From assembly GCF_900094705.1 (NCBI RefSeq), contig NZ_FMAR01000005.1:186001-250000 (forward strand): 64,000 nucleotides of DNA, given 5' to 3'. Position 1 is the first letter of the stretch. The number at the start of each line of letters is the position of its first letter. Under the pieces are notes generated by a model that was not told where the DNA came from, ran no database searches, and worked only from the letters and a program-made list of their open reading frames with translations. Of the stretch, positions 53,666 through 63,953 are shown piece by piece. This DNA is from Chitinophaga costaii. Lineage in GTDB: Bacteria > Bacteroidota > Bacteroidia > Chitinophagales > Chitinophagaceae. A program made the position numbers and the translations under genes.

Positions 53666-54583
53666 ATGAACGGGACTTCTTTTCAATCTGATATAAAGTA
53701 TTGGCTTAAGCAAGGCAATGCAGTTAACCACCTGCTTTTTTGGAACATCCTGGTTTTCGTGGTGGTAGGGCTTGTAAATGTACTGGCTTTTTTTAGTGGC
53801 AGCTTCGGCATGGTAAGTGTTTTTTTGTCGGATAAACTGGCGCTTCATAGCTTCTATCCCACCCTGCTGCGGCAACCCTGGGGTGTATTTACCTATATGT
53901 TTACCCACGAAGGCCTTTTCCACCTCTTTTTTAATATGCTCAATCTTTACTGGTTTGGTAATTTGTTCCGCTCTTTCCTTGGCAATCAGCGGGTGCTGCC
54001 GGTATACATCCTCGGCAGCTTGGCGGGGGCGCTGGCGTTTGTACTGGCATTTAATTACCTGCCCACCCTGCAGCCATTCGTAGCCCATGCTACCCTGATC
54101 GGGGCTTCCGCATCGGTTATGTGTTTGCTGGTATCCTGTGCTACCCTTACCCCCAATTACGAGATCGGGTTGTTGTTCATTGGCTCCATCCGCTTGAAAT
54201 GGCTGGCGCTGGCTATCGTGGTGCTGGACCTGATCACCATTCCTTACGCCAATCCTGGCGGCATGTTTGCCCATCTGGGAGGAGCCCTGCTGGGATTCAG
54301 TTATATTAAGTTATTACAGGGTGGCCGGGACATGGCCGCTCCCTTGGTATATCTTTTTGATAAACTGGGCAACCGCCCCCGCATTACCCTAAAACCTAAA
54401 GTGCAGCAGCACCGCAAAGCCGGCAATTTTAAGCCGAAGAAATCACCGCTGCGCGTGATAAAAAAAGAGGAAAACCCACAGCGTCACCTGGATGAACTGC
54501 TGGACAAGATCAATGAGCGGGGCTACCATAGCCTTAGTTCCGATGAAAAAGCCTTCCTTGAAAAATTTAGTAAAGAAAACTAA
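53666..54583 (+). CDS. Rhomboid-family intramembrane serine protease
   Basis: The protein has 305 residues. About six transmembrane helices (25-230) carry the rhomboid motifs: GVFTYMFTHEGLFHLFFNMLNLYWFG (loop 1 and the HxxxN region), the catalytic Ser148 in LIGASASVM, and His203 in AHLGGALLGF. The C-terminal ~75 residues are basic and soluble, ending in a conserved helical tail (DELLDKINERGYHSLSSDEKAFLEKF) typical of Bacteroidota rhomboids. It cleaves membrane proteins within the bilayer; substrates unknown. Downstream, a terminator separates it from ispH. Confidence 0.92.
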   Translation: MNGTSFQSDIKYWLKQGNAVNHLLFWNILVFVVVGLVNVLAFFSGSFGMVSVFLSDKLALHSFYPTLLRQPWGVFTYMFTHEGLFHLFFNMLNLYWFGNLFRSFLGNQRVLPVYILGSLAGALAFVLAFNYLPTLQPFVAHATLIGASASVMCLLVSCATLTPNYEIGLLFIGSIRLKWLALAIVVLDLITIPYANPGGMFAHLGGALLGFSYIKLLQGGRDMAAPLVYLFDKLGNRPRITLKPKVQQHRKAGNFKPKKSPLRVIKKEENPQRHLDELLDKINERGYHSLSSDEKAFLEKFSKEN

Positions 54584-54634
54584 ACTTTATGCATAAGTGG
54601 AACAATGCCCTTAGCCAGGAGCCTTCTTCCAATC

Positions 54635-54668
54635 AAAAAGGCGCCCCATCACGGAGCGCCTTTTTGCT
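54635..54668 (+). terminator. Terminator after the rhomboid gene
   Basis: A perfect 10-bp stem AAAAAGGCGC/GCGCCTTTTT with an 11-base loop and T tract. Confidence 0.85.
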
Positions 54669-54716
54669 AAATGTGCAATAAGTGATTTCGTATCTTGCAG
54701 GCCGATAGTTTGTAAC

Positions 54717-55931
54717 ATGAAAACATTTGAAGTTCCTGTCATATACCGCAGCCCGCTCATCAGCGCTATTAAAAACAAGCGCAAGGAGCAGGACCGCATG
54801 AAAAAAGATTTTACGCCCACGGTGCTGGACCTGGGTGCCGTACGCATTTTGCTGGCCCGTCACTTCGGCTTCTGTTACGGGGTGGAAAACGCTATTGAAA
54901 TCGCCTTCCGCACCATTGAAGAAAACCCGGACAAACGCATTTTCCTGCTCAGTGAAATGATCCACAACCCGCATGTAAATAACGACTTGCTAAGCCGTGG
55001 TGTACAATTTCTCATGGACACTTCCGGCCGCCAGCTCATTCCCTGGGAGCAACTGAAAGCAGCCGATGTGGTGATTATCCCCGCCTTTGGCACCACCCTG
55101 GAGATAGAAGCAAAACTAACATCCCTGGGCATAATACCCCTGCAATACAATACCACCTGTCCTTTCGTGGAAAGAGTTTGGAACAAGGCCGGGCAGATAG
55201 GCCAGAAAGATTATACCGTGATCGTGCATGGCAAGCCAGGCCACGAAGAAACCCGCGCCACCTTCTCCCACAGCCAGGCAGGCACACCTACGGTGGTGGT
55301 GAAAGACATTAGCGAAGCCCGGTTGCTGGCCGATTTCATCACCGGAACCCAGCCCGCCTCCCTGTTTTACGAACGGTTTAAAGGGCAGTATTCCACCGGT
55401 TTCGATGTTGTGCAGCACCTGCAGCGAGTAGGCGTGGTAAACCAAACTACCATGCTGGCCACCGAAACTCAGGCCATTGCCGATTACATCCGTGATGTGA
55501 TGCAGCAACACTACCAGCTTACGCCGGCCACCATTCATGAACGTTTTGCAGATACCCGCGATACGCTTTGCTACGCCACCAATGATAACCAGAGCGCCGT
55601 AACCGGCATGCTGCAGCAACCGGCCGATCTGGCCATCGTAGTAGGCGGATACAATAGTTCCAACACCTCCCACCTTGTGGAATTGTGCGAAGCACGTTTA
55701 CCTACTTACTTTATTTCTTCTGAGGAAAAGATACTCTCTCGTGCAGCGATCCTGCACTATGATTTTCATCATAAGCAAGAATTGCAATCCAATACTTTTT
55801 TGCCGGAGCAAGGCCCGGTCAGTATCCTGCTCACCAGCGGGGCCTCCTGCCCCGACGCGTTGGTAGAAGGCGTAATCCGTAAGATTGCGCGGTTTTATAA
55901 CGCGGAGGAAAAACTGGAAGCGGCGATTTAA
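54717..55931 (+). CDS. ispH: 4-hydroxy-3-methylbut-2-enyl diphosphate reductase, long form
   Basis: The protein has 404 residues. It is the last enzyme of the MEP pathway, making IPP and DMAPP with a [4Fe-4S] cluster. The three cluster cysteines are Cys53 (FGFCYGVENAIE), Cys148 (NTTCPFVERVWNK) and Cys378 (SGASCPDALVE). HNPHVNNDL and VIVHGKPGHEETRATFS hold substrate-binding His/Glu. It is about 90 residues longer than the E. coli enzyme, matching the cyanobacterial/plant-type length class. The N-terminal ~35 residues precede the core. Confidence 0.93.
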   Translation: MKTFEVPVIYRSPLISAIKNKRKEQDRMKKDFTPTVLDLGAVRILLARHFGFCYGVENAIEIAFRTIEENPDKRIFLLSEMIHNPHVNNDLLSRGVQFLMDTSGRQLIPWEQLKAADVVIIPAFGTTLEIEAKLTSLGIIPLQYNTTCPFVERVWNKAGQIGQKDYTVIVHGKPGHEETRATFSHSQAGTPTVVVKDISEARLLADFITGTQPASLFYERFKGQYSTGFDVVQHLQRVGVVNQTTMLATETQAIADYIRDVMQQHYQLTPATIHERFADTRDTLCYATNDNQSAVTGMLQQPADLAIVVGGYNSSNTSHLVELCEARLPTYFISSEEKILSRAAILHYDFHHKQELQSNTFLPEQGPVSILLTSGASCPDALVEGVIRKIARFYNAEEKLEAAI

Positions 55932-55957
55932 GTAAAGGGGGCTGATTTGCTGCTAAC

Positions 55958-55986
55958 AAAAAAGACACCCGGAGGTGCCTTTCTTC
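55958..55986 (+). terminator. Weak terminator after ispH
   Basis: A stem AAAGACACC/GGTGCCTTT with one mismatch and a 4-base loop, followed by CTTCTTT. Confidence 0.5.
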
Positions 55987-56146
55987 TTTGGGGGTAGTTT
56001 GCACGTATGCAGTGAAAAAATTTTATATATGCAGTGTTACATAGATTCGCGTTTCAAAAGTATACTTTGATTCAGGGTAGTACAACCATTAATTCGTAAC
56101 TGGCGGATTATTTAACGTAACTGGTTGGTAATTGCGGATATCCGGC

Positions 56147-56914
56147 CTAAAAATGCATTGCTTTCTTCAAAAATTCTGCCTTTCTGCGCCGCGACACTTC
56201 TACCTGTGTTCCATCGCTCATCAGGGCAAAACCGCCCTCTCCTTGTATGTAAGACTGCATTTGCTGCAAGTTTATGAGATGGCTGTTGTGTATCCTGAAG
56301 AAATTTATATCCGTCAGCAGCTCTTCGAACTCCTTGAGTGGCTTAGACACCATCAGGTGTTTCTTATCGGTAAAAAAGATTTTAGTATAATTGCCCGTTG
56401 ACTCGCAGCGCACGATATTCTGCACCGGCATAAATACCAACCCATTGATGGTGGGCAGGGCTATTTTTTTATGGTTTTGTTGCAGTGTCTTCATGTTTTG
56501 CAAAAATACCTCCAGCGGTGAGTCGTTGGTTTCCCGGGGCGCGCCACTGTTACGTTTTTCGCGGAACTTTTCAAGGGCATCCTGCAGTTCCTTGATGCTG
56601 AAAGGTTTCAGCAGGTAATCAAGGGCATTGAATTTAATGGCTTTGAGGGCGTACTGCTCATAAGCGGTGGTAAAAATTACGTCGAAATTGATTTTATCAA
56701 AGAGTTTTAACAGCTCAAACCCGTTTTGGTGAGGCATTTCCACGTCCAGGAATACCAGGTCAGGCTGCATTTCTTCTACCAGGTTGCGGGCCTCTTTTAC
56801 ACTACGGGCCCCTGCCAGTACGGTTACGCCAGGACATTTTTTTTGCAGCATGGTTTGCAGTGCTTCAATGCAATGCTGCTCGTCATCTACGATAATGGCT
56901 TTAATTTCGCTCAT
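56147..56914 (-). CDS. LytTR-family response regulator
   Basis: The protein has 255 residues. The receiver domain (about 1-125) has IIVDDEQH, the phospho-acceptor Asp in LVFLDVEMPH, TTAYEQ and YLLKPFS. A Glu/Arg linker is followed by a LytTR DNA-binding domain (about 155-250; GLVFMPVQNIVRCESTGNYTKIFF, FFRIHNSHLINLQQM). It is the partner of the TPR-kinase gene that ends 20 bases upstream on the same strand. Confidence 0.93.
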   Translation of the reverse strand: MSEIKAIIVDDEQHCIEALQTMLQKKCPGVTVLAGARSVKEARNLVEEMQPDLVFLDVEMPHQNGFELLKLFDKINFDVIFTTAYEQYALKAIKFNALDYLLKPFSIKELQDALEKFREKRNSGAPRETNDSPLEVFLQNMKTLQQNHKKIALPTINGLVFMPVQNIVRCESTGNYTKIFFTDKKHLMVSKPLKEFEELLTDINFFRIHNSHLINLQQMQSYIQGEGGFALMSDGTQVEVSRRRKAEFLKKAMHF

Positions 56915-56934
56915 AGTGGAGTAGAATAATAGTT

Positions 56935-58881
56935 TTAAAAAATAAACTCCACGGGTAGCACTACCACAACCTCAGTGCCGGTGGGGTTTCCCTGGTTATC
57001 TGCCAGGTCGTTGATCTTTACATTGGCATCTTTAGAGTTATTCATCTTGCGGATCAATTCTATCCGGCCCATGGTCACTTTCATGCCCATGGAATGATGT
57101 GTTTTACCTTTCCGTTCCTTTATTTCCATGGCCAATTTACGGCCTATACCATTGTCGGTTACCTTGCAGGTCATCAGCCTATTCTCTACTTTGATGTCTA
57201 TGTCTAACCGGCCTTTTTCGGGGCGGTGTACCAGGCCGTGCCAGATGGCGTTTTCCACGTATGGCTGGATGATCATGGGTGGAATAAGCACCTCTTCCCC
57301 ATTTAGCTGGTCGGCCACATTAATGTGATATTCAAAAGCGTTGTTGCAGCGCAGCGATTCCAGGTCCAGGTAAAGCTGCAATGATTCCAGTTCTTTATTC
57401 AGCGATATAAAAGTATGCTGGGTATTATCCAGTATCATGCGCATAAGGCGGGAAAACTTGGTCAGGTAATCGGAAGCCTCTTCCTGGTTATTGCTCCAAA
57501 TATACCGATGAATGGAACTAAGGGAGTTAAATATAAAGTGGGGGTTCATCTGTGCACGCAAGGAACGCAGTTCTAATTGCAAGGTACGGCGATTCACCTT
57601 CAGGTTGCGGTGGCGGATGTAAAAGAAACCGCCTACAATCAGCGCTATGGTAAAGATCACCAGTGAAAATACCACGATCACGTTACGTTTCCGTTTTAGT
57701 TCACTCACCTGTTTATCATGTTCCAGGGATTTAATCTGGCTGTCTTTCCGGTCTACTGCATAAATCGTATGCATCTGGGCCAGGGCGGTGGCCGATTTAT
57801 CAGCGATCAGGCTATCTTTGTAAGTAAGAGAGTGATTCATGGCTTCCAGCGATTTTTCAAAATCGCGGCTGCTTTTGTATTCCCCGGCCAGGGCCTGGTA
57901 AGCATCTATCAGCATGGCCTTAAAACCCCACTGGCGGCTGATGTCTACGGATTGTTGCATATTGGTGAGGGCTTCTTCGTGTTTGCCCTGCTTGGCCAGC
58001 AACTTGCCGATGCTCAGGTAACTTTCGGCGATGTGTATTTTATCGTCTACATGGTCATTCACCGTCAGGGCTTTTTGCAAATAATCCATGGCTGTGGCAT
58101 AGTCTTTTTTGTCCTGGTAGGCCGATCCAAGGGCATTGTAGCAAATGGCGATGCCGATGTTATTTTTCATCCCCTGGTTTACCGCCAGGGAGCGTTTAAA
58201 GTAATCGATGGCCAGGTCGGTCTTTTTCAAAGCCTGGTAGGCGTAGCCCAGGTTACCCAGGTTAATGGCGATGCCCAACGGGTTGTTGGCCGCTTCTTCC
58301 AGGTGCAGGGAGCGATTAAATTGGGCAATGGCGTCTTCGTTCTTACCATCAGTTAGCTCAATGTTCCCAATACTGTTGGTAGCCACACAAATGTTGCGGG
58401 TATCATTTATTTTCTCTGCCACCTGTAAGGCGCGGTAATGAAAGTCGAATGCTTTTTCGAGATTGTCCAGGCGGCGGTAGTCTACGCCAATGCTGTTCAG
58501 GGAACTGGCAATGAGGTGATCGTCATGGGTTTCTTCTGCATATTTCATGGCCTTTTCGTGGTAGTCGGCAGCCAGGATGTATTGGGAGCGGTTTCTTTTG
58601 TCGGTACCAATTTCGTTATAGGCATCGGCCAGGCCACGGTTATAACGCAACTGTTGCGACAAGGCGATGGCTTCCTGCCAGCAAATATTATCCGTTTTTT
58701 TATTATCGAAATAAGCAGCCCATTTGCGGCCTAAGGAGAGTAAGGCACGCACACGATTGGTATCGGCAGCCATCTTGTGGACGGAATCAATACTGTGCAT
58801 AACGGTAGCTTCATCCTGGGCGATAACCGTTAGAGAAACGAGGAATAGCAGCCCGAACCATAATAAGAACTTAGCGGACAT
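56935..58881 (-). CDS. TPR-containing LytS-type sensor histidine kinase
   Basis: The protein has 648 residues. A signal peptide (MSAKFLLWFGLLFLVSLTVIAQ) leads to a periplasmic array of TPR units (about 60-390, for example GNLGYAYQALKKTDLAIDYFKRSLAV). One transmembrane helix (about 405-425, VIVVFSLVIFTIALIVGGFFYI) precedes a His_kinase domain with LRAQMNPHFIFNSLSSIHRYIW (phospho-acceptor His) and HATPase motifs (VENAIWHGLVHRP, DNGIGRKLA). TPR sensor kinases of this plan are common in Bacteroidota. The inner ATG at the signal peptide was chosen over a 27-residue longer frame. Confidence 0.9.
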   Translation of the reverse strand: MSAKFLLWFGLLFLVSLTVIAQDEATVMHSIDSVHKMAADTNRVRALLSLGRKWAAYFDNKKTDNICWQEAIALSQQLRYNRGLADAYNEIGTDKRNRSQYILAADYHEKAMKYAEETHDDHLIASSLNSIGVDYRRLDNLEKAFDFHYRALQVAEKINDTRNICVATNSIGNIELTDGKNEDAIAQFNRSLHLEEAANNPLGIAINLGNLGYAYQALKKTDLAIDYFKRSLAVNQGMKNNIGIAICYNALGSAYQDKKDYATAMDYLQKALTVNDHVDDKIHIAESYLSIGKLLAKQGKHEEALTNMQQSVDISRQWGFKAMLIDAYQALAGEYKSSRDFEKSLEAMNHSLTYKDSLIADKSATALAQMHTIYAVDRKDSQIKSLEHDKQVSELKRKRNVIVVFSLVIFTIALIVGGFFYIRHRNLKVNRRTLQLELRSLRAQMNPHFIFNSLSSIHRYIWSNNQEEASDYLTKFSRLMRMILDNTQHTFISLNKELESLQLYLDLESLRCNNAFEYHINVADQLNGEEVLIPPMIIQPYVENAIWHGLVHRPEKGRLDIDIKVENRLMTCKVTDNGIGRKLAMEIKERKGKTHHSMGMKVTMGRIELIRKMNNSKDANVKINDLADNQGNPTGTEVVVVLPVEFIF

Positions 58882-59528
58882 GAAATGGTGTATAGTGCGC
58901 TCACAAGTTAAATTTTTTATTGATACGCACCTACCCTTTCCGAGTGCAACATAGTGTGGCATGGCTTTTTTTATGGTGGCCGTTGGAGGCAGTATCTGGA
59001 CAGAACGGTTTTAAAAAAGCGAAAGGGCGAAAGAATTCGCCCCTTCTTCCTATTAACCGAATACACCTACTGAAAACATGGAGCGGGCGCAGTGGCCCTA
59101 CTCCACATTAAACTTTCAACTACGTATGCAGCATACTGCTGTAGCTTGTTCTTTTATAAAGTGTCAAATTCTAATACGGTTAATAGCAAAGGGTCTTTTG
59201 TTGGATATAGTAGTCAGGATACGGCTTCAAATCAGGTGAAGTTATCTTGAACGATACTTGTAAATTTCATACGTCACAGGGCCATTGTAACACTATATCA
59301 CGGATTACGTAACAAATTATAAGACCAATGCTTAAGCTTGTGAATTAGGTACGGGTGCTACAACATTCCGGGAACGAGCTATTTCAGGCATCATTATATT
59401 TACCGGCGGTAGTACGGGTAAGTTTTTTCGAGAGGATGTGGGAAAACTATTAAGGTTATACTCACCATCGCGTGGGCGGGTGACATGACAAATGTAAAAA
59501 CTCTTTTTAACAATTACGAAAATAAATT
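58882..59528. other. Intergenic stretch between the TPR kinase and cmk
   Basis: It is the longest gap in the window. I see no convincing gene: short frames on both strands lack coding character. A hairpin near 59019-59046 (GAAAGGGCG/CGCCCCTTC, one mismatch) lies on the side of the kinase promoter, and no T tract follows it. No tRNA or known RNA was recognised. Confidence 0.4.
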
Positions 59529-60218
59529 TCAGGAAGATTGCAGGAGTAAGATATCTTCTACCCACTGCATGGCTAGCACTAATTGCTCGTCCATGGTTAA
59601 GTTACTGTTATCCAACACGATAGCGTCCTCAGCTTTACGCAGGGGGCTTATGGCGCGGTTAGTATCAATATAATCCCGGCGCTCCAGATTTTCTTTTACT
59701 TCCTGGATGGTGATCAGGGGGTTGTTAGCAAATAGCTCCCTGAAGCGGCGTTCTACACGGATGGCGGTATCTGCTGTCATGAAGATCTTGAGCTCCGCCA
59801 GGGGAAATACAGTGGTGCCAATGTCGCGCCCATCCATGATAATGCCTTTGTGAATGCCCATTTTTTGCTGCTGGGCCACGGCAAAGCTGCGCACCGCGCC
59901 AATGGCGGCTACATCGCTCACTTTGTCTGCCACCAGCATTTCGCGGATTTGGTGCTCTACATTTTCTCCGTTGAGATGTATTTCAGAAAAGCCGGTTTGA
60001 TCATTGGGCAAGAATTCCAATTCTATATTAGACAGGGCAGCGGCAACTGCTTCCGGCTGTTCCCACTGCACCCCATTGTATATGAAATACAGGGTTATGG
60101 CACGGTACATGGCACCGCTATCGATATACACATAATTCAACTGGCGGGCTAGTTGGCGGGCCAGGGTACTCTTTCCACAGGAAGAGTAACCATCTATCGT
60201 AATTACAATTTTTTTCAT
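59529..60218 (-). CDS. cmk: (d)CMP kinase
   Basis: The protein has 229 residues. It phosphorylates CMP and dCMP with ATP. The P-loop is IDGYSSCGKSTLARQLA, the CMP-binding site is YIDSGAMYRAITL, IMDGRDIGTTVFP is the diagnostic cytidylate-kinase motif, and the LID carries RRFRELF and RRDYIDTNRAISPL. Length and order are normal. It is a single gene downstream of clpC on the same strand and behind the clpC terminator. Confidence 0.97.
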   Translation of the reverse strand: MKKIVITIDGYSSCGKSTLARQLARQLNYVYIDSGAMYRAITLYFIYNGVQWEQPEAVAAALSNIELEFLPNDQTGFSEIHLNGENVEHQIREMLVADKVSDVAAIGAVRSFAVAQQQKMGIHKGIIMDGRDIGTTVFPLAELKIFMTADTAIRVERRFRELFANNPLITIQEVKENLERRDYIDTNRAISPLRKAEDAIVLDNSNLTMDEQLVLAMQWVEDILLLQSS

Positions 60219-60289
60219 CAGCAGCTACAAAAGTAGGAAAAAATTATAGTGGGTACAAGGCAGGTGGGAGATGCAGGAAGGGCCGGGTT

Positions 60290-60331
60290 AAAAAAAATGG
60301 CTGCCTCCATTTTTAGCGGGAGCAGCCATTT
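60290..60331 (-). terminator. Terminator after clpC
   Basis: A perfect 10-bp stem AAATGGCTGC/GCAGCCATTT; on the minus strand it is followed by a T run. Confidence 0.85.
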
Positions 60332-60355
60332 GCAGGATTATTTTTTATTTGAAAA

Positions 60356-62887
60356 TTATGCTTCTGATTTCTCTGATTTACTCTTAGAAGGATTCTTCAG
60401 CGTAAAGATCAATTTCTGATTTTCTTTATCCAGGTCGGCGATCAGAATATCTCCATTGTGAATATTCATGTTAAGGATCTCTTCGGCCAAGGGATCTTCC
60501 AGGTATTTCTGGATAGCCCGGTGCAGCGGCCTTGCGCCAAACTGCTGGTCGTATCCTTTTTCTGCGAGGAAGCCTTTGGCCTCTTCGGTCAGCTCCAGGC
60601 TGAAACCCAGGTTGATCAAGCGTTTCAACACACTCTGCATCGTAATATCGATGATGGTGTAGATATGCTCTTTAGACAAGGAATTGAAGATGATCACATC
60701 GTCAATTCTATTCAGGAACTCTGGGGAGAAGGTGCGTTTCAGCGCTTTCTCGATCACCGCCTTGGTATTTTCTTCCTCGTTGGCAATCCGGTTGGTCGTA
60801 GAGAACCCTACGCCGGCACCGAAGTCTTTCAACTGGCGGGCACCAATGTTGGAAGTCATGATGATGAGGGTATTCTTAAAGTCCACCTTACGGCCCAGGC
60901 CATCGGTTAGGATACCATCGTCCAGTACCTGCAACAGCAGGTTATAGATGTCCGGGTGGGCTTTTTCGATTTCATCCAGCAGGATCACGGAGTAAGGTTT
61001 GCGGCGCACTTTTTCGGTGAGCTGACCGCCTTCTTCGTAACCTACATATCCCGGAGGGGCACCGATCAGGCGGCTTACGGAGAATTTCTCCATGTATTCG
61101 CTCATGTCTATGCGGATCAACGCATCTTCGGAGTCGAACATATAGCGGGCCAGTGATTTGGCCAATTCCGTTTTACCCACACCGGTAGGTCCGAGGAAGA
61201 TGAAGGTACCGATTGGTTTCTTCGGATCTTTCAGGCCCACGCGGTTACGCTGTATAGCCTTGGTTACTTTCAGGATAGCCTCGTCCTGGCCTACTACTGC
61301 ACCTTTCAGGTCTTCACCCATGCGACGCAGCTTGTCGGTTTCTGCCTGCACCATCCGTTTCACCGGGATGCCGGTCATCATGCTGACTACCTCGGCAATG
61401 GCCTCTTCGTCTATCGGGTAGCGTTTGTGTTTTACTTCTTCTTCCCAATTGGCTTTGGCCTTCTCGAGATCTTCGCCCAGTTTCTTTTCGGTATCGCGGA
61501 GGGCGGCAGCTTCTTCAAAGCGCTGGCTCTTCACTACCTTATTTTTTTCCTGCTTGATGTCTTCGATCTGTTTTTCCAGGTCGAGGATAGTCTGCGGCAC
61601 GTTAATGTTCTTCAAGTGCACGCGGGCGCCTACTTCATCCAGCACGTCTATGGCTTTATCGGGCAGCAGGCGGTCCGTCATGTAACGGTCGCTCAGCTTC
61701 ACGCAGGCGTCGATGGCTTCCTGATTATAGCTTACGTTATGGTATTCTTCATAACGCGGCTTGATGTTGTTGAGGATCTGTATGGTTTCTTCCACGGTAG
61801 GCGGATCTACCATTACTTTCTGGAAGCGACGGTCCAGGGCGCCATCTTTTTCGATGTACATGCGGTACTCGTCGAGGGTGGAAGCGCCAATGCACTGGAG
61901 TTCCCCACGGGCCAGGGCTGGTTTAAAGATATTGGAAGCGTCTAGCGAGCCGGAAGCGCCACCTGCACCCACAATCGTGTGAATCTCATCAATAAAGAGG
62001 ATCACGTCGCGGTTCTTTTCCAGTTCGTTCATGATGGCTTTCATCCTTTCTTCAAACTGTCCGCGGTACTTGGTACCGGCCACCAGGGCGGCCAGATCCA
62101 GGCTTACCACCCTTTTGTCGAACAGCACACGGCTTACCTTGCGCTGCACAATGCGGAGGGCCAGGCCTTCCACGATGGCGGTTTTACCTACACCGGGTTC
62201 CCCGATCAGGATAGGGTTATTCTTTTTACGGCGGGAAAGTATCTGCGATACGCGTTCTATTTCCTGCTCACGGCCTACGATGGGATCGAGGCTGCCGCTT
62301 TCGGCGAGTTTGGTGATGTCGCGGCCAAAGTTATCCAGTACCGGTGTTTTAGATTTGGTATTGGCTTGTTTGGCTTTGGAGGAATAGCTTTTGCGTTCGT
62401 CTTCAAATTCTTCCTCTCCGGGATCGTCAAATTCTGCTTTCGGCTCGGATGATTTCACGAAGCCCAGTTCATTTTTAAAAGTATCGTAGTCCACGTCGAA
62501 CTGTTGTAAGATCTGTGTGCAAACGTTTTCTTTATTTTTGAGTATGGAAAGCATCAGGTGTTCTGTTTCCACGGTAGGGCTTTTGAGGGCCTTTGCTTCC
62601 AGAACAGTAACACGGATGACCTTTTCTGCCTGCTTGGTGAGTGGTAAACTATTGATGTTCGCAATGTTCTTGCCTGTCTTATCTTTCACAGCCAGTTCTA
62701 CTTCTTTGCGAAGTTCATATAAGTCTACATTCAGCGCTTGCAAAATTTTGACAGCCGTCCCCTCTCCTTCCCGGATGACACCCAGCAGGAGGTGCTCGGT
62801 ACCGATGAAATCATTTCCTAAGCGTAAAGCCTCCTCCCTGCTGAACGAAATGATCTCCTTTACTTGCGGTGAAAAATTCTGGTCCAT
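60356..62887 (-). CDS. clpC: ATP-dependent Clp protease ATP-binding subunit ClpC
   Basis: The protein has 843 residues. A double Clp_N repeat domain (about 1-145) is followed by a first AAA+ module (Walker A GEPGVGKT near residue 226), a middle segment with a UVR motif ([16 protein letters not shown], about 430-470), and a second AAA+ module (Walker [12 protein letters not shown] near residue 565; Walker [12 protein letters not shown]). A ClpB-C-type small domain completes it. The UVR motif identifies ClpC rather than ClpA or ClpB. It unfolds substrates for ClpP; ClpS, encoded at 5.8 kb, would adapt it to N-degrons. Confidence 0.97.
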   Translation of the reverse strand: MDQNFSPQVKEIISFSREEALRLGNDFIGTEHLLLGVIREGEGTAVKILQALNVDLYELRKEVELAVKDKTGKNIANINSLPLTKQAEKVIRVTVLEAKALKSPTVETEHLMLSILKNKENVCTQILQQFDVDYDTFKNELGFVKSSEPKAEFDDPGEEEFEDERKSYSSKAKQANTKSKTPVLDNFGRDITKLAESGSLDPIVGREQEIERVSQILSRRKKNNPILIGEPGVGKTAIVEGLALRIVQRKVSRVLFDKRVVSLDLAALVAGTKYRGQFEERMKAIMNELEKNRDVILFIDEIHTIVGAGGASGSLDASNIFKPALARGELQCIGASTLDEYRMYIEKDGALDRRFQKVMVDPPTVEETIQILNNIKPRYEEYHNVSYNQEAIDACVKLSDRYMTDRLLPDKAIDVLDEVGARVHLKNINVPQTILDLEKQIEDIKQEKNKVVKSQRFEEAAALRDTEKKLGEDLEKAKANWEEEVKHKRYPIDEEAIAEVVSMMTGIPVKRMVQAETDKLRRMGEDLKGAVVGQDEAILKVTKAIQRNRVGLKDPKKPIGTFIFLGPTGVGKTELAKSLARYMFDSEDALIRIDMSEYMEKFSVSRLIGAPPGYVGYEEGGQLTEKVRRKPYSVILLDEIEKAHPDIYNLLLQVLDDGILTDGLGRKVDFKNTLIIMTSNIGARQLKDFGAGVGFSTTNRIANEEENTKAVIEKALKRTFSPEFLNRIDDVIIFNSLSKEHIYTIIDITMQSVLKRLINLGFSLELTEEAKGFLAEKGYDQQFGARPLHRAIQKYLEDPLAEEILNMNIHNGDILIADLDKENQKLIFTLKNPSKSKSEKSEA

Positions 62888-62989
62888 TGTAGCAATTATT
62901 AAATTATGAATTCCCTTACAGGGGCTGGTTAATACAATATTAGCGAATAAATTTGATTTACTTTACCATTAAACATTACACATAAGCTA

Positions 62990-62997
62990 TACTTTTG
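62990..62997 (+). promoter_or_regulatory. -7 element upstream of the STAS-like gene
   Basis: TACTTTTG matches TAnnTTTG; the leader would be about 100 bases. No -33 box at standard spacing. Confidence 0.4.
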
Positions 62998-63104
62998 TGC
63001 CCTTGGTAACCGGGGTAATTGGTCGTTCAAAGAAAGGGTGAGACATACAATCTTTTTGCGGCAAATTAAGACGGGAAGCTTTAAAAAAAACAACCAATTG
63101 ATTC

Positions 63105-63500
63105 ATGAAGTTCAAAATTGATACCAAAGAAAAACTGGTGATCTTTAGGCCGGAAATGGCTGTAATGGATGCTAATATGGCAGCCTGCCTGCTCGAAATC
63201 ACCATTTCCGATCCCATTTATGTTGACCAAAACCTGCTGCTGGACTTATCCTCAGTAACATCGGCCACGCCGGAAGGGGTAAAAGCCATTTTAGCAGTTT
63301 ACCAGCATGCTTACGACCAAGGGCATTCTAGCTGCCTGACTGGTGTAGCCCCTGCTATTGCCTCCCAACTGGAAGCTGCCTATCCTGGTTTCCTGAATAT
63401 TACGCCCACCCTTTCAGAAGCTGTCGACATCATTATGATGGAAGAGCTGGAAAGGGAACTAAGCCTGGAAGATGATGACAACGCATCATCTAAAGAATAA
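63105..63500 (+). CDS. STAS-domain-like protein
   Basis: The protein has 131 residues. The pattern of an N-terminal strand pair (KFKIDTKEKLVIFRPEMAVMDANMAACL), a central LLLDLSSVTSATPEGVKAIL (the strand-loop-helix where anti-sigma antagonists carry their phospho-Ser), and the AYPGFLNITPTLSEAVDIIMM end suggests a STAS fold. The last ~20 residues are acidic. The expected D-S-[ST] phosphorylation motif is not clear (TSATPEG instead), so it may be a non-phosphorylated variant. It lies upstream of the probable rnz. Confidence 0.7.
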   Translation: MKFKIDTKEKLVIFRPEMAVMDANMAACLLEITISDPIYVDQNLLLDLSSVTSATPEGVKAILAVYQHAYDQGHSSCLTGVAPAIASQLEAAYPGFLNITPTLSEAVDIIMMEELERELSLEDDDNASSKE

Positions 63501-63953
63501 GTAAGCTATTCGGTTTGCCTGTTTTGAGTATTACAATGGGTGAATGAAAATGTACAGGCAGTTATGCGTTTCAGACCGGTCTTTCCCCGGATGGTTTTCA
63601 TAGCATAGCGGCGTTAAACTAATTTACGATTCCTTACTGAACTTTTATTAACACGTACAGGTGAAACTGTATTATTAACACGGAATTAGGGAAAAAAATA
63701 CATTGCGAACTGTACTGTATCAAGTAATCTACCGCCACATTAATTTTGTGGCCTGCTTTATCAAAATGGCCACCATACAGCCTTTCAGGCTGATTAATTA
63801 TTCGCATCACCGTGCTTATTTTCTCTACTACTATCTTTCGGAATAGTGCAAAATGAGTGGATAATTTGTTTTATTTTCTTTTGAAATCACTCAATTTGGC
63901 CTGCATAACTGCCTGTTCCATCGCACCTTCTACAATTTTTATTACATTGCCTT
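63501..63953. other. Intergenic stretch before the probable rnz
   Basis: No gene is seen. TAATTTTG (63741-63748) matches a -7 element and sits inside a small hairpin (GCCAC/GTGGC). A second small hairpin, CAGCCT-TTC-AGGCTG, lies at 63778-63792. Either could belong to the rnz leader. Confidence 0.4.

Noticed and set aside
59332..59565. A 77-codon minus-strand frame in the gap before cmk
   Set aside because: No domain, poor coding character, no promoter or terminator around it.
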